Part shown: one piece after another, positions 26,048 through 33,470 of the stretch
How positions within the stretch are numbered: position 1 is the first letter of the stretch
Layout: every line of letters begins with the position of its first letter
Assembly (NCBI GenBank): GCA_030706735.1
Contig: JAUZNZ010000001.1
Span: 186,001-250,000, forward strand
From: Bacteroidota bacterium
GTDB lineage: Bacteria > Bacteroidota > Bacteroidia > Chitinophagales > Chitinophagaceae
DNA length: 64,000 nucleotides
Direction: 5' to 3'
The notes under the pieces: generated by a model
What the model was told of the DNA's origin: nothing
Seen by the model: the letters and a program-made list of their open reading frames with translations, nothing else
Databases searched by the model: none
Position numbers and translations under genes: made by a program

Positions 26048-26103
26048 ACATACACCAGGCACAAATATCGAAAATCGCCGACATCGCGGGTATCGAAAGT
26101 GGC

Positions 26104-26745
26104 CTAACAGCTTGAGGCAGTTTTATACCCGCTAATATTAAGAATTTCCTCACAGAAATCATACTCCTGCCTGTCGTTGGAACTGATGATCAGGAGACGA
26201 TCGGAACAATGTTCGGTTACCAGCCGCCGGTAAAGAACAATTCCGTCCTCGTCCAGGTTGGTACAGGGTTCATCGAGCAGGACGGCGGGGGTGTCTGAGA
26301 AAATGGCCTGCGCCAGTTTGACGCGTTGCCGCATGCCCGAGGAAAAATAGCGTATCTGCTTCGCAGCTGATTCGTCGAGACCGAGAAGGGAAATGATGGG
26401 GCCGGGCCCAAACCCGGGCAGAAAGGGTTTGAAAGACTGGTGAAAAAAAAGGAACTCGGACAAGGTCATCTCTTCAATGACCTCAAGATAAGGCGCGGCC
26501 AGGGAAATAAAGCGGAAAGCCTGATCCACGGGGATGGGAGCGGCGTCCGACCCGGATAGCTCATATTGCACATTCCCTTCGCTGATCGTCATGGCGCCGG
26601 CGATAGCTTGAAGGAGCGTGGATTTGCCCGATCCGTTGGGACCTGTGATCGCATAAGATCTCCCTGCGATAAATTCGTAGTGAAGATGACGAAAGATCCA
26701 GTCGCGGTTGAAGCGCTTGCCTGCATCAGTCAGCGTAATCCTCAT
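26104..26745 (-). CDS. ABC transporter ATP-binding protein downstream of lpxA
   Basis: A stand-alone ATPase subunit of 213 residues. Walker A is GPNGSGKSTLL, the signature is FSSGMRQRVKLAQ, Walker B is AVLLDEPCTNLDEDG. The start at ATG 26745 (MRITLTDAGKRF) overlaps the lpxA 3' end by 20 bases, so the genes are translationally linked; a longer upstream reading would run antisense-free through lpxA but lacks homology. The order lpxC-fabZ, lpxA, ABC ATPase recurs in Bacteroidota. No permease is adjacent, so the transported substrate is unknown. Confidence 0.82.
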   Translation of the reverse strand: MRITLTDAGKRFNRDWIFRHLHYEFIAGRSYAITGPNGSGKSTLLQAIAGAMTISEGNVQYELSGSDAAPIPVDQAFRFISLAAPYLEVIEEMTLSEFLFFHQSFKPFLPGFGPGPIISLLGLDESAAKQIRYFSSGMRQRVKLAQAIFSDTPAVLLDEPCTNLDEDGIVLYRRLVTEHCSDRLLIISSNDRQEYDFCEEILNISGYKTASSC

Positions 26746-27532
26746 CAAAGCTGGATTTGCTGTAGCGTTTAATGATACCCCTGCCGCTTTCACGGATAAA
26801 GGTGACGATCTCGTCGCGCTCGTCACTGGCCGGGAATTCCTCTTCAAGGAATTCCAATGCCTGGCTGGTATTCATGCCTTTATTGTAAATAACGCGGTAA
26901 ATATCCAGTATATGATTGATCTTGTCGATGGTGAAACCTCTGCGTTTGAGGCCGACCGAGTTGACACCGGAGTAGCTTAGCGGCAGGCGGCCGGCCTTGA
27001 TATAGGGCGGAATATCCTTTCCGACCAGGGAACCTCCGGCAATGAAGACATGGGCACCCACTTTTACGAACTGGTGGATGGCGCACATTCCGCCCAGGAT
27101 AACCCAATCGCCGATCACCACATGGCCGGCCACTTGTGAATTATTGCTTAGAATACAATTATCCCCGATGATGCAATCATGAGCTATGTGGCTGTAAGCC
27201 AATATCATACAATTCTTTCCCACCTTGGTGGTCCAGCGATCCCTGGTGCCCCGGTGGATAGTAACGAATTCGCGGATGGTCGTGTTATCGCCAATTTCCA
27301 CCGTCGTCTCTTCTCCATTGAATTTGAGGTCCTGAGGGTCGGCTGACACGACGGCGCCGGGGTAAATCCGACAGTTTTTGCCGATGCGCGCCCCCGCCAT
27401 GATAGTGACATTGCTTCCGATCCAGGTACCCTGACCAATCTCCACATTGTGATGAATCATGGTGAAAGGATCCACTTTTACATCTGGAGCAACCCTTGCA
27501 TCCGGGTGGATTGACGTAAAGGAATGGATCAT
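26726..27532 (-). CDS. lpxA: Acyl-ACP-UDP-N-acetylglucosamine O-acyltransferase (LpxA)
   Basis: First enzyme of lipid A synthesis; puts a 3-hydroxyacyl chain on UDP-GlcNAc. From ATG 27532 (MIHSFTSIHPDARV) it is 268 residues, normal for the family. Hexapeptide repeats form the beta helix; the catalytic His is in AYSHIAHDCIIG (about residue 128), and GGMCAIHQFVKVG and VNSVGLKRRGF are LpxA signatures. In-frame ATGs at 27571 and 27628 would add 13 or 32 residues (MNEVNTPVKETG...) with no counterpart in the family; I cannot exclude them. It follows lpxC-fabZ with a terminator-like hairpin between. Confidence 0.9.
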   Translation of the reverse strand: MIHSFTSIHPDARVAPDVKVDPFTMIHHNVEIGQGTWIGSNVTIMAGARIGKNCRIYPGAVVSADPQDLKFNGEETTVEIGDNTTIREFVTIHRGTRDRWTTKVGKNCMILAYSHIAHDCIIGDNCILSNNSQVAGHVVIGDWVILGGMCAIHQFVKVGAHVFIAGGSLVGKDIPPYIKAGRLPLSYSGVNSVGLKRRGFTIDKINHILDIYRVIYNKGMNTSQALEFLEEEFPASDERDEIVTFIRESGRGIIKRYSKSSFDEDYAD

Positions 27533-27683
27533 TCTTCTGTCAATTGATTGGTTTTCAGACTTTTCTACCATTATTGCATCTTCCTTATGGATTCCGGTTT
27601 CTTTCACGGGAGTATTTACTTCGTTCATGTAACGTCGTTTCTTTGGCTAAGGCAGGGACCCGGGCACCGTTGCCATTTCATAC

Positions 27684-27712
27684 AAAAAATGCTGAGCAAA
27701 AAATCCCAGCAT
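27684..27712 (-). terminator. Rho-independent terminator between lpxC-fabZ and lpxA
   Basis: On the minus strand ATGCTGGG pairs with CTCAGCAT (one G-T) around an 8-base loop, followed by TTTTTTG. It lies about 50 bases past the lpxC-fabZ stop, so lpxA must rely on read-through or its own promoter. Confidence 0.6.
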
Positions 27713-27750
27713 CCCGCAAAAATAAACTTATTTGACAGAATTACCCTAAA

Positions 27751-27770
27751 TTAACTTCTCTTAACTTCTC
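27751..27770. repeat. Two tandem copies of a 10-base unit at the 3' end of lpxC-fabZ
   Basis: TTAACTTCTC occurs twice head to tail. The right copy contains the lpxC-fabZ stop codon and last codons; the left copy lies in the untranslated region. It looks like a small slippage duplication that duplicated the stop without changing the protein. Confidence 0.6.
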
Positions 27771-29167
27771 TTTACCAACTGGGCCATCAGGTCAGCTTCG
27801 GTGGCCACTTTACTGCCAACGTACACCGTTCCCCTCATTTCGCAGATCCCCCTGCGGATCGGATTAAGCAGTTCCATTTTAAGGATCATGGTATCGCCCG
27901 GGAAGACTTTGTTCTTGAACTTGCAGTTGTCGATCTTCAGGAAATAGGTGTCGTAGTCGCCCTTTGGCATGGCGTTGATGCAAAGGATGCCGCCGGTTTG
28001 AGCCAGCGCCTCTATCTGCAGAACGCCCGGCATGACCGGGTTGCCCGGGAAATGGCCGGGAAAAAAGGGTTCGTTGTAGGTCACGTTCTTGATGCCGATG
28101 ATATATTTATCCGTGATCTCGATGATCTTGTCAACCAGCAGAAAGGGATAACGGTGAGGCAAGGTCTTTTCGATCTGCTGGAGATTGAATACCGGGGGCT
28201 GGTTAGGGTCGTATATCGGCGTATTCTTCAAATGCTTATTCTTCTTGATATATTGTTTGATCTTGCGGGCGAAATCTACGTTGGTGGAGTGGCCTGGCCG
28301 GTTGGCGATGATCTGCCCCTTAATGGGATAGCCGATAAGAGCAAGATCTCCGACAACGTCCAGCAACTTATGGCGGGCGGGTTCATTGGGGAAGCGAAGC
28401 TCAAGGTTGTTCAGATATCCCATTTTATTGATCTCGATATTGTCCCGTTTGAAGGCTTTCGCAAGCCTTGCCATCTCATCTGCCGTGACCGGCTTATCGA
28501 CGACCACAATCGCATTATTGATGTCCCCCCCTTTGACCAGGTTATGTTCGAGAAGGGCTTCCAGTTCGTGCAGGAAGCAAAAGGTCCGGCAAGGGGAGAT
28601 CTCCTGCTTGAAGTCCCGCATCGTCTTCAGGCTGGCGTGTTGCGTGCCAAGAACCGGGCTGTTGAAATCGATCAGGGTAGTGATCTTATAATCCATGGAA
28701 GGCATTGCCACCATCTCCACTCTTTTCTTCTCGTCGTAGTGCGTAATGTTCGTGTCGATGCTATACCATGCCTTTGCGGCCTCCTGCTCGTGTACGCCGG
28801 CCTCTTCGATGATCTCCACGAATGGCTGTGAGCTGCCGTCGATAATGGGTATTTCGGGGCCATTGACCTCGATGAGGCAATTATCGACCCCCATGCCTAC
28901 CAGGGCGGCCAGGATATGCTCGATCGTACTGATCCTGGCTCCGTTATCCTCCAGGGTGGTTCCCCGGGAGGTATCCGTAACCAGGTCGCAGTCGGCTTTA
29001 ATAATGGGCTGGCCCGGCAGATCAATCCGTTGAAAATGGTAGCCGAACCCCGGGTTGGCAGGCTTCAACGTCATATCCACCTTGATGCCGGTGTGTAAGC
29101 CCGTACCCGAAATATTCACTGCCGAAGACAGTGTATGTTGTTTATCTGGATTAAAATTTGCGTCCAT
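27761..29167 (-). CDS. lpxC-fabZ: Bifunctional UDP-3-O-acyl-GlcNAc deacetylase / 3-hydroxyacyl-ACP dehydratase
   Basis: Fusion of 468 residues, typical of Bacteroidota. The LpxC half (about 1-305) begins HTLSSAVNISGTGLHTG and has the zinc ligands in STIEHILAALVGMG and in FPNEPARHKLLDVVGD. The FabZ half (about 315-468) has LPHRYPFLLVDKI and FFPGHFPGNPVMPGVLQIEALAQTG (the catalytic His and Glu lie in this stretch). The first domain commits UDP-acyl-GlcNAc to lipid A and the second supplies fatty-acid elongation, linking the two pools. A 10-base tandem repeat covers the stop codon region (27751-27770). Confidence 0.95.
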   Translation of the reverse strand: MDANFNPDKQHTLSSAVNISGTGLHTGIKVDMTLKPANPGFGYHFQRIDLPGQPIIKADCDLVTDTSRGTTLEDNGARISTIEHILAALVGMGVDNCLIEVNGPEIPIIDGSSQPFVEIIEEAGVHEQEAAKAWYSIDTNITHYDEKKRVEMVAMPSMDYKITTLIDFNSPVLGTQHASLKTMRDFKQEISPCRTFCFLHELEALLEHNLVKGGDINNAIVVVDKPVTADEMARLAKAFKRDNIEINKMGYLNNLELRFPNEPARHKLLDVVGDLALIGYPIKGQIIANRPGHSTNVDFARKIKQYIKKNKHLKNTPIYDPNQPPVFNLQQIEKTLPHRYPFLLVDKIIEITDKYIIGIKNVTYNEPFFPGHFPGNPVMPGVLQIEALAQTGGILCINAMPKGDYDTYFLKIDNCKFKNKVFPGDTMILKMELLNPIRRGICEMRGTVYVGSKVATEADLMAQLVKRS

Positions 29168-29185
29168 TCCTTTTTCTTAAGCGGA

Positions 29186-29193
29186 CAAAGATA
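29186..29193 (-). promoter_or_regulatory. -7 box for lpxC-fabZ
   Basis: The minus strand reads TATCTTTG, a perfect TAnnTTTG, 18 bases before the lpxC-fabZ ATG. Confidence 0.55.
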
Positions 29194-29371
29194 GTAAATG
29201 GCGCTTTGCAGGACGATAAAATACTTTTCGGTTCAAATTCAGTAATTTTAAGGAGCGGACGCCGCACGCCCTGTTGGCCGGCCAAAGGAAGTATTATTAA
29301 CAAAACATTAGCCGGGCTAACCGGATTGCGGCAAATGATTTAGTTTTATTTGTACTTAAATATTCGAATAT

Positions 29372-30082
29372 ATGGAAGGAAAGAAGCCCAAAATCTTGTT
29401 GTGTGAAGACGATCAGAACCTGGGAATGGTGTTGAAGAATTACCTGGAGCTCAGCGATTTTGACGTAACCCTGGAACGTGATGGACGTTTGGGGCTTGCG
29501 GCCTTCCAAAGGGAGAAATTCGATTTATGCCTGCTGGACATCATGATGCCCCACATGGATGGCTTCACCCTCGCTGAAGAGATTCGCGACGTCGATCCGG
29601 ACATCCCCCTGTTCTTCCTGAGCGCCAAGACTATGAAAGAGGATATCATACAGGGTTATAAACTGGGTGCTGACGACTATATCACCAAGCCCTTCGACAG
29701 TGAAGTATTGCTTTTGAAGATCAAGGCCATTCTAAAGCGCAATGATGACCTTAACAAGGAATCGGAAAATAAGGAATTCGACCTGGGTTCTTACCACTTC
29801 AACCCAAAACTTCGTGAGTTGAGCCATAAAGGCCAGATGCAGACCCTGTCTCCCAAAGAGAACGAGTTGTTGAAAATGCTGTCCGAGCATATGAATGACC
29901 TGTTGCCGAGAGAGCAGGCGCTGAAGAAGATCTGGGGTAGTGATACCTATTTTAACGGGCGAAGCATGGACGTCTATATTGCTAAACTTCGGAAGTACCT
30001 GAAAGACGACTCGAATATCGAGATCGTCAATATACATGGCAATGGGTTCAGGCTGGTAGCTCCTATCGAAGCCAAAAGCTAA
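29372..30082 (+). CDS. OmpR/PhoB-family response regulator (RprY-like)
   Basis: A 236-residue two-component regulator. The receiver domain (1-125) has ILLCEDD, the phospho-acceptor Asp in [14 protein letters not shown] and the conserved Lys in DDYITKPFD. The C-terminal winged helix (about 140-232) has [21 protein letters not shown] and the recognition-helix region [15 protein letters not shown]. It resembles RprY of Bacteroides. No histidine kinase is adjacent, so it is an orphan in this window. Two palindromes in the 204-base upstream region (29274-29285 and 29308-29320) could be autoregulatory sites. The 3' end overlaps the ruvB 3' end by 4 bases. Confidence 0.9.
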   Translation: MEGKKPKILLCEDDQNLGMVLKNYLELSDFDVTLERDGRLGLAAFQREKFDLCLLDIMMPHMDGFTLAEEIRDVDPDIPLFFLSAKTMKEDIIQGYKLGADDYITKPFDSEVLLLKIKAILKRNDDLNKESENKEFDLGSYHFNPKLRELSHKGQMQTLSPKENELLKMLSEHMNDLLPREQALKKIWGSDTYFNGRSMDVYIAKLRKYLKDDSNIEIVNIHGNGFRLVAPIEAKS

Positions 30083-31110
30083 AACAAAAGCGGTTCTCCT
30101 TCCCTTCCCGGGCTCTTTCGGCCCAGGTGCTCGTAAGCTTTCCGGGTCACCTCCCTGCCTCGCGGAGTCCGCATGATAAATCCTTCCTGGATGAGGAAAG
30201 GCTCATAGACCTCTTCGAGAGTGCCGGTCTCCTCGCCGACTGCCGTGGCGATGGTTGTAATTCCCACAGGCCCCCCCTTGAATTTATCGATTATACAGGA
30301 CAGTATCCGGTTATCCATCTCGTCGAGGCCGTGCTCGTCCACGTTCAGGGCATGCAGTGCATGCTCCGTGATGGCAAGATCCACGATCCCATTGCCCAAT
30401 ACCTGAGCAAAATCGCGCACCCTTCTTAACAAGCCATTCGCGATGCGTGGCGTCCCCCGACTGCGGCGCGCAATCTCCGCGATGGCGTCGGAGGTAACCT
30501 TCGTGTTCAATATGCCCGCTGAGCGCTGGATGATCCGCCTGAGTGTTTCCGCATCATAATATTCCAATCTCGATTTAATGCCAAATCGGGAAAGAAGGGG
30601 AGCGGTCAACAGGCCGCTGCGTGTCGTGGCGCCGATCAGCGTGAACGGGTTGAGATTGATCTGAATGCTTCTGGCATTCGGACCGGTATCGATCATGATA
30701 TCGATCCGATAATCCTCCATGGCCGAATAGAGATATTCCTCGACGACCGTGCTCAACCGGTGGATCTCATCGATGAACAATACATCGTTTGGCTCCAGGT
30801 TGGTGAGCAGGCCCGCCAGGTCGCCCGGCTTCTCGATCACCGGGCCCGACGTTTCTTTAATATTGACACCCAATTCGTTCGCGACTATCCTTGATAAAGT
30901 GGTCTTGCCCAATCCCGGGGGGCCATGAAAAAGGACATGATCCAGCGATTCGCCGCGCATTTTGGCGGCCCGGATAAAGATCTTCAGATTATCAACCAAC
31001 TGGGCCTGGCCGGAAAAATCGCCGATGACTGCCGGGCGGATATTATTCTCGAACTCCCGGTCGACCGGACTTAACCCGTCCTTATCCTTATTCAGGTTGA
31101 GGTTCGACAT
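30079..31110 (-). CDS. ruvB: Holliday junction branch-migration ATPase RuvB
   Basis: AAA+ motor of 343 residues that moves Holliday junctions with RuvA. Motifs: [22 protein letters not shown], Walker [13 protein letters not shown], Walker [12 protein letters not shown], sensor [19 protein letters not shown], and the arginine-rich [17 protein letters not shown]. The C-terminal winged helix ends [17 protein letters not shown]. The start at ATG 31110 ([12 protein letters not shown]) is supported by a perfect -7 box four bases upstream. ruvC lies separately at 46.6 kb and ruvA is not in the window. Confidence 0.94.
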   Translation of the reverse strand: MSNLNLNKDKDGLSPVDREFENNIRPAVIGDFSGQAQLVDNLKIFIRAAKMRGESLDHVLFHGPPGLGKTTLSRIVANELGVNIKETSGPVIEKPGDLAGLLTNLEPNDVLFIDEIHRLSTVVEEYLYSAMEDYRIDIMIDTGPNARSIQINLNPFTLIGATTRSGLLTAPLLSRFGIKSRLEYYDAETLRRIIQRSAGILNTKVTSDAIAEIARRSRGTPRIANGLLRRVRDFAQVLGNGIVDLAITEHALHALNVDEHGLDEMDNRILSCIIDKFKGGPVGITTIATAVGEETGTLEEVYEPFLIQEGFIMRTPRGREVTRKAYEHLGRKSPGREGEPLLF

Positions 31111-31114
31111 AGGA

Positions 31115-31122
31115 CAAATATA
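31115..31122 (-). promoter_or_regulatory. -7 box four bases before the ruvB ATG (leaderless candidate)
   Basis: The minus strand reads TATATTTG, then TCCT, then the ATG. Perfect match to TAnnTTTG; no -33 TTTG at normal spacing. Confidence 0.58.
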
Positions 31123-31134
31123 ACAATAGAATTC

Positions 31135-31142
31135 TACCTTCG
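31135..31142 (+). promoter_or_regulatory. Candidate -7 box for the Rossmann-fold gene at 31264
   Basis: TACCTTCG followed by CAC, identical to the box before tig. It would give a leader of about 115 bases. It is divergent from the ruvB box 13 bases away. Confidence 0.35.
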
Positions 31143-31263
31143 CACATGTAGACAAACAAGACGGCTCGTCAGGCTCCAAAGTTGGCCACGAAGATCGGGA
31201 AACTGGCGGCGAAGGATCACCTGAATCATCGTTTATTATTCATTCACTATAAAAGTCAAACAT

Positions 31264-31911
31264 ATGAAGATCGGGATCATTGGATCGGGAGTGGTCGGTC
31301 AGACACTGGGAAGCGCCTTCCTGAAAGAAGGGCACGGGGTAGTATTGGGCACGCGTGATACGGGCAAAGAGGAGATCAAGAAATGGGAAAAAGAGAACCC
31401 GCGCGGGGAAGTGGGCAGTTTTGCCGATGCCGCAAGATCCGGAGAGATCCTTGTCCTTGCCGTCGGGGGATCGGTGACGGAAGAGGCTATCCGGTTATCA
31501 GGAACTGAGCATTTTTCCGGAAAGGTAGTGATCGACGCAACCAACCCTATTGCTGCGGCGCCGCCCGTCAATGGAGTACTTAGATACTTTACCAACCTGG
31601 ACGAATCACTGATGGAACGGACCCAACGCCTGGTTCCCGGTGCAAGACTGGTAAAAGCGTTCAACAGCGTCGGCAACGCGGTCATGTACAAGCCGGGGTT
31701 CCCCGGCGGCAAACCGACGATGTTCATCTGCGGCAATGATGAATCCGCAAGGAAGATCGTCACCGATATCCTGACCGACTTCGGCTGGGAAACGGAAGAT
31801 ATGGGATTGATTGAGGCGGCCAGGGCGATCGAACCCCTGTGCATGCTCTGGTGTATTCCGGGCCTTGCGCGTCATCAATGGACGCATGCCTTTAAGCTGC
31901 TCAAGGCCTAA
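31264..31911 (+). CDS. NADP-binding Rossmann oxidoreductase (F420-dependent NADP reductase-like)
   Basis: A 215-residue protein starting MKIGIIGSGVVGQTLGSAFLKEGH, a standard dinucleotide-binding fold, followed by LGTRDTGKEEIKKW (the Arg favours NADP) and VVIDATNPI. The pattern is that of the F420-dependent NADP reductase (NPR/FNO)-like family, members of which occur in many organisms without F420 and have unknown substrates. LVKAFNSVGNAVMYKP is another family motif. Single gene; convergent with the FKBP gene 22 bases away. Fold is certain; substrate is not. Confidence 0.8.
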   Translation: MKIGIIGSGVVGQTLGSAFLKEGHGVVLGTRDTGKEEIKKWEKENPRGEVGSFADAARSGEILVLAVGGSVTEEAIRLSGTEHFSGKVVIDATNPIAAAPPVNGVLRYFTNLDESLMERTQRLVPGARLVKAFNSVGNAVMYKPGFPGGKPTMFICGNDESARKIVTDILTDFGWETEDMGLIEAARAIEPLCMLWCIPGLARHQWTHAFKLLKA

Positions 31912-31933
31912 TGCCATCGGTCAACTATTGCGC

Positions 31934-32431
31934 CTATTGGACCGTGACAAGATTGACATCGAAATACAACGGTGCGTTAGAAGGAACAAAGGGTTCATTG
32001 CCGGTGCAGCCATAACCAAAGTGAGAAGGGATCAGTAGCTTGATCTCTCCTCCCGCCTGGATCTTGGGCAACCCAATCCTCCAGCCCGATATCAACGTGC
32101 CCAGCAAGAAGCCTGTTTTGGCAGGATTAGAAGTCGAATCGAAGATCGTCCCATTCATGAGCACGCCCTTGTATGTCACGAATATCGTGGAATTATCGTT
32201 TGGCGTGGGCCCGGTGCCCTGTGTGACGATCTGGTAGTAAAGCCCGCTGGTATCCTTAACGGGATGGAGGCTGTTTGCGCTGGCGAAATTGAGCAAGACG
32301 ACAGAATCATTCGCAACTGATACGTCCGTGCAGGTAATCGTTCCCGTATTCGTCGCCTTTCCGCAAGCTATGAACATCGTCAAGATTCCCAGAATTCCTA
32401 TTCGTGTTGCGGACCATAGAATGGTTTTCAT
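31934..32431 (-). CDS. FKBP-type peptidyl-prolyl cis-trans isomerase, lipoprotein
   Basis: A 165-residue protein from ATG 32431. The N-terminus is a lipoprotein signal (basic start, hydrophobic stretch, then IACGK with the lipid-modified Cys at about residue 23). The C-terminal FKBP domain shows IFVTYKGVLMNGTIFDSTSN, GWRIGLPKIQAGGEIKLLIPSHFGYG and the final strand LYFDVNLVTVQ. It should fold or chaperone proteins in the periplasm or at the outer membrane. Several drug-binding aromatic positions are changed (GWRIGL for the usual GWEEGL), so isomerase activity may be low. Confidence 0.86.
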   Translation of the reverse strand: MKTILWSATRIGILGILTMFIACGKATNTGTITCTDVSVANDSVVLLNFASANSLHPVKDTSGLYYQIVTQGTGPTPNDNSTIFVTYKGVLMNGTIFDSTSNPAKTGFLLGTLISGWRIGLPKIQAGGEIKLLIPSHFGYGCTGNEPFVPSNAPLYFDVNLVTVQ

Positions 32432-32449
32432 ATTTTTTCGGTTATCATG

Positions 32450-32457
32450 CAAAAATA
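32450..32457 (-). promoter_or_regulatory. -7 box for the FKBP lipoprotein gene
   Basis: The minus strand reads TATTTTTG, matching TAnnTTTG, 18 bases before the ATG at 32431. Confidence 0.5.
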
Positions 32458-32475
32458 AGGATATTAGTCCTCGAT

Positions 32476-32772
32476 ATGGAACTCCAGGCCTTTAAAGCAA
32501 TGCTAAAAGCCGATAAATTGCCGTCCGGGATCGCAGGGTGCCTTGCGGCGTTGTGGTATGACGGCAAAAATGACTGGGAGGAGGCTCATCGCATCGCACA
32601 GGATATCGACGATCGGAATGGCGCGTGGGTCCATGCCTATCTTCATCGGAAGGAAGGCGATATCGGAAATGCCAAATATTGGTATACCAGGGCAGGAAGG
32701 ACCATGCCTCTCCACTCGCTGGACCAAGAATGGGATGAGATAGTGACAGAATTTTTGAAAAAGAAGGGATGA
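32476..32772 (+). CDS. Conserved hypothetical protein, 98 residues, tetratricopeptide-like
   Basis: Starts at ATG 32476 (MELQAFKAMLKADKLPSG). It is all-helical; the stretch WEEAHRIAQDID ... GAWVHAYLHRKEGDIGNAKYWYTRAG resembles a pair of Sel1/TPR-like helices, with small residues at the packing positions. No signal peptide. I recognise the type as a recurring Bacteroidota hypothetical but know no function. It is divergent from the FKBP gene and converges on the M23 peptidase, 2 bases away. Confidence 0.65.
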   Translation: MELQAFKAMLKADKLPSGIAGCLAALWYDGKNDWEEAHRIAQDIDDRNGAWVHAYLHRKEGDIGNAKYWYTRAGRTMPLHSLDQEWDEIVTEFLKKKG

Positions 32773-32774
32773 CG

Positions 32775-33470
32775 TTATTGTTCGGCATAAATGCTCATAT
32801 GCAGGAGCAGGTCGGGATCAGGGCAGTTGGCAAGCCATTGTTCTTTTTCGGAGAATTTGCAGACCCCGGGATAGTCGCCTTTCCAATCCTGCAAGTCCAG
32901 GATGAGCTGGAAGTGTAAATGGGGTGGCCAGTTGCCATTCTCGAACCGCATGCCGAACTCACCGATCGTATCTCCACCGCGCACCCTCATTCCCTCGTGC
33001 AGATTTTTCAGCGAATTCAAGCTGAGATGTCCATATAAGGTATGAAATCCAAATCCTTCCAGGTTATGGGTAAGGATGAGCGTGGCGCCATAGTCACCGT
33101 CCTGGTTGTTAAAAGCAAAGCTATGGACGATCCCTCCCAGGGGTGCCATTACTTTCGTCCCTGCCGGACCCCAGATGTCGGTACCGAGGTGCAGACGACG
33201 GGGCCCGGAAGATGTATCGAAATGCCGACTCCTGGCATATAGAGTACGATGCTCGGCGTAACCACCAACCCCATAGCGGCAGTGATGAATTCCGAGAGTC
33301 GATTCGATATGCCGGGCAAAGGATTCCGTGTCGGCGACCTGGTCTGGCAAGAGATCAGTATTCTTATCCGTAAAATCGAACCGGTAAAGCCGGTCATTGT
33401 CCGGATCGAAAGGCACCACCGGATGAATGGTCCGATCTTGCAGGATAGATCTCAAGGAGGATGCGCTCAT
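32775..33470 (-). CDS. M23-family metallopeptidase (LytM-like)
   Basis: A 231-residue protein from ATG 33470 (MSASSLRSILQDR). The LytM domain has the zinc ligands in RRLHLGTDIWGP and PPHLHFQLIL, plus the HTLYGHLSL middle motif, so the active site is complete. No signal peptide or membrane span is seen, which is odd for a peptidoglycan endopeptidase; it may be cytoplasmic or exported in an unusual way, or act on something else. The ATG overlaps the leuS stop (ATGA), so it is translated as the second gene of a leuS operon. Confidence 0.86.
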   Translation of the reverse strand: MSASSLRSILQDRTIHPVVPFDPDNDRLYRFDFTDKNTDLLPDQVADTESFARHIESTLGIHHCRYGVGGYAEHRTLYARSRHFDTSSGPRRLHLGTDIWGPAGTKVMAPLGGIVHSFAFNNQDGDYGATLILTHNLEGFGFHTLYGHLSLNSLKNLHEGMRVRGGDTIGEFGMRFENGNWPPHLHFQLILDLQDWKGDYPGVCKFSEKEQWLANCPDPDLLLHMSIYAEQ

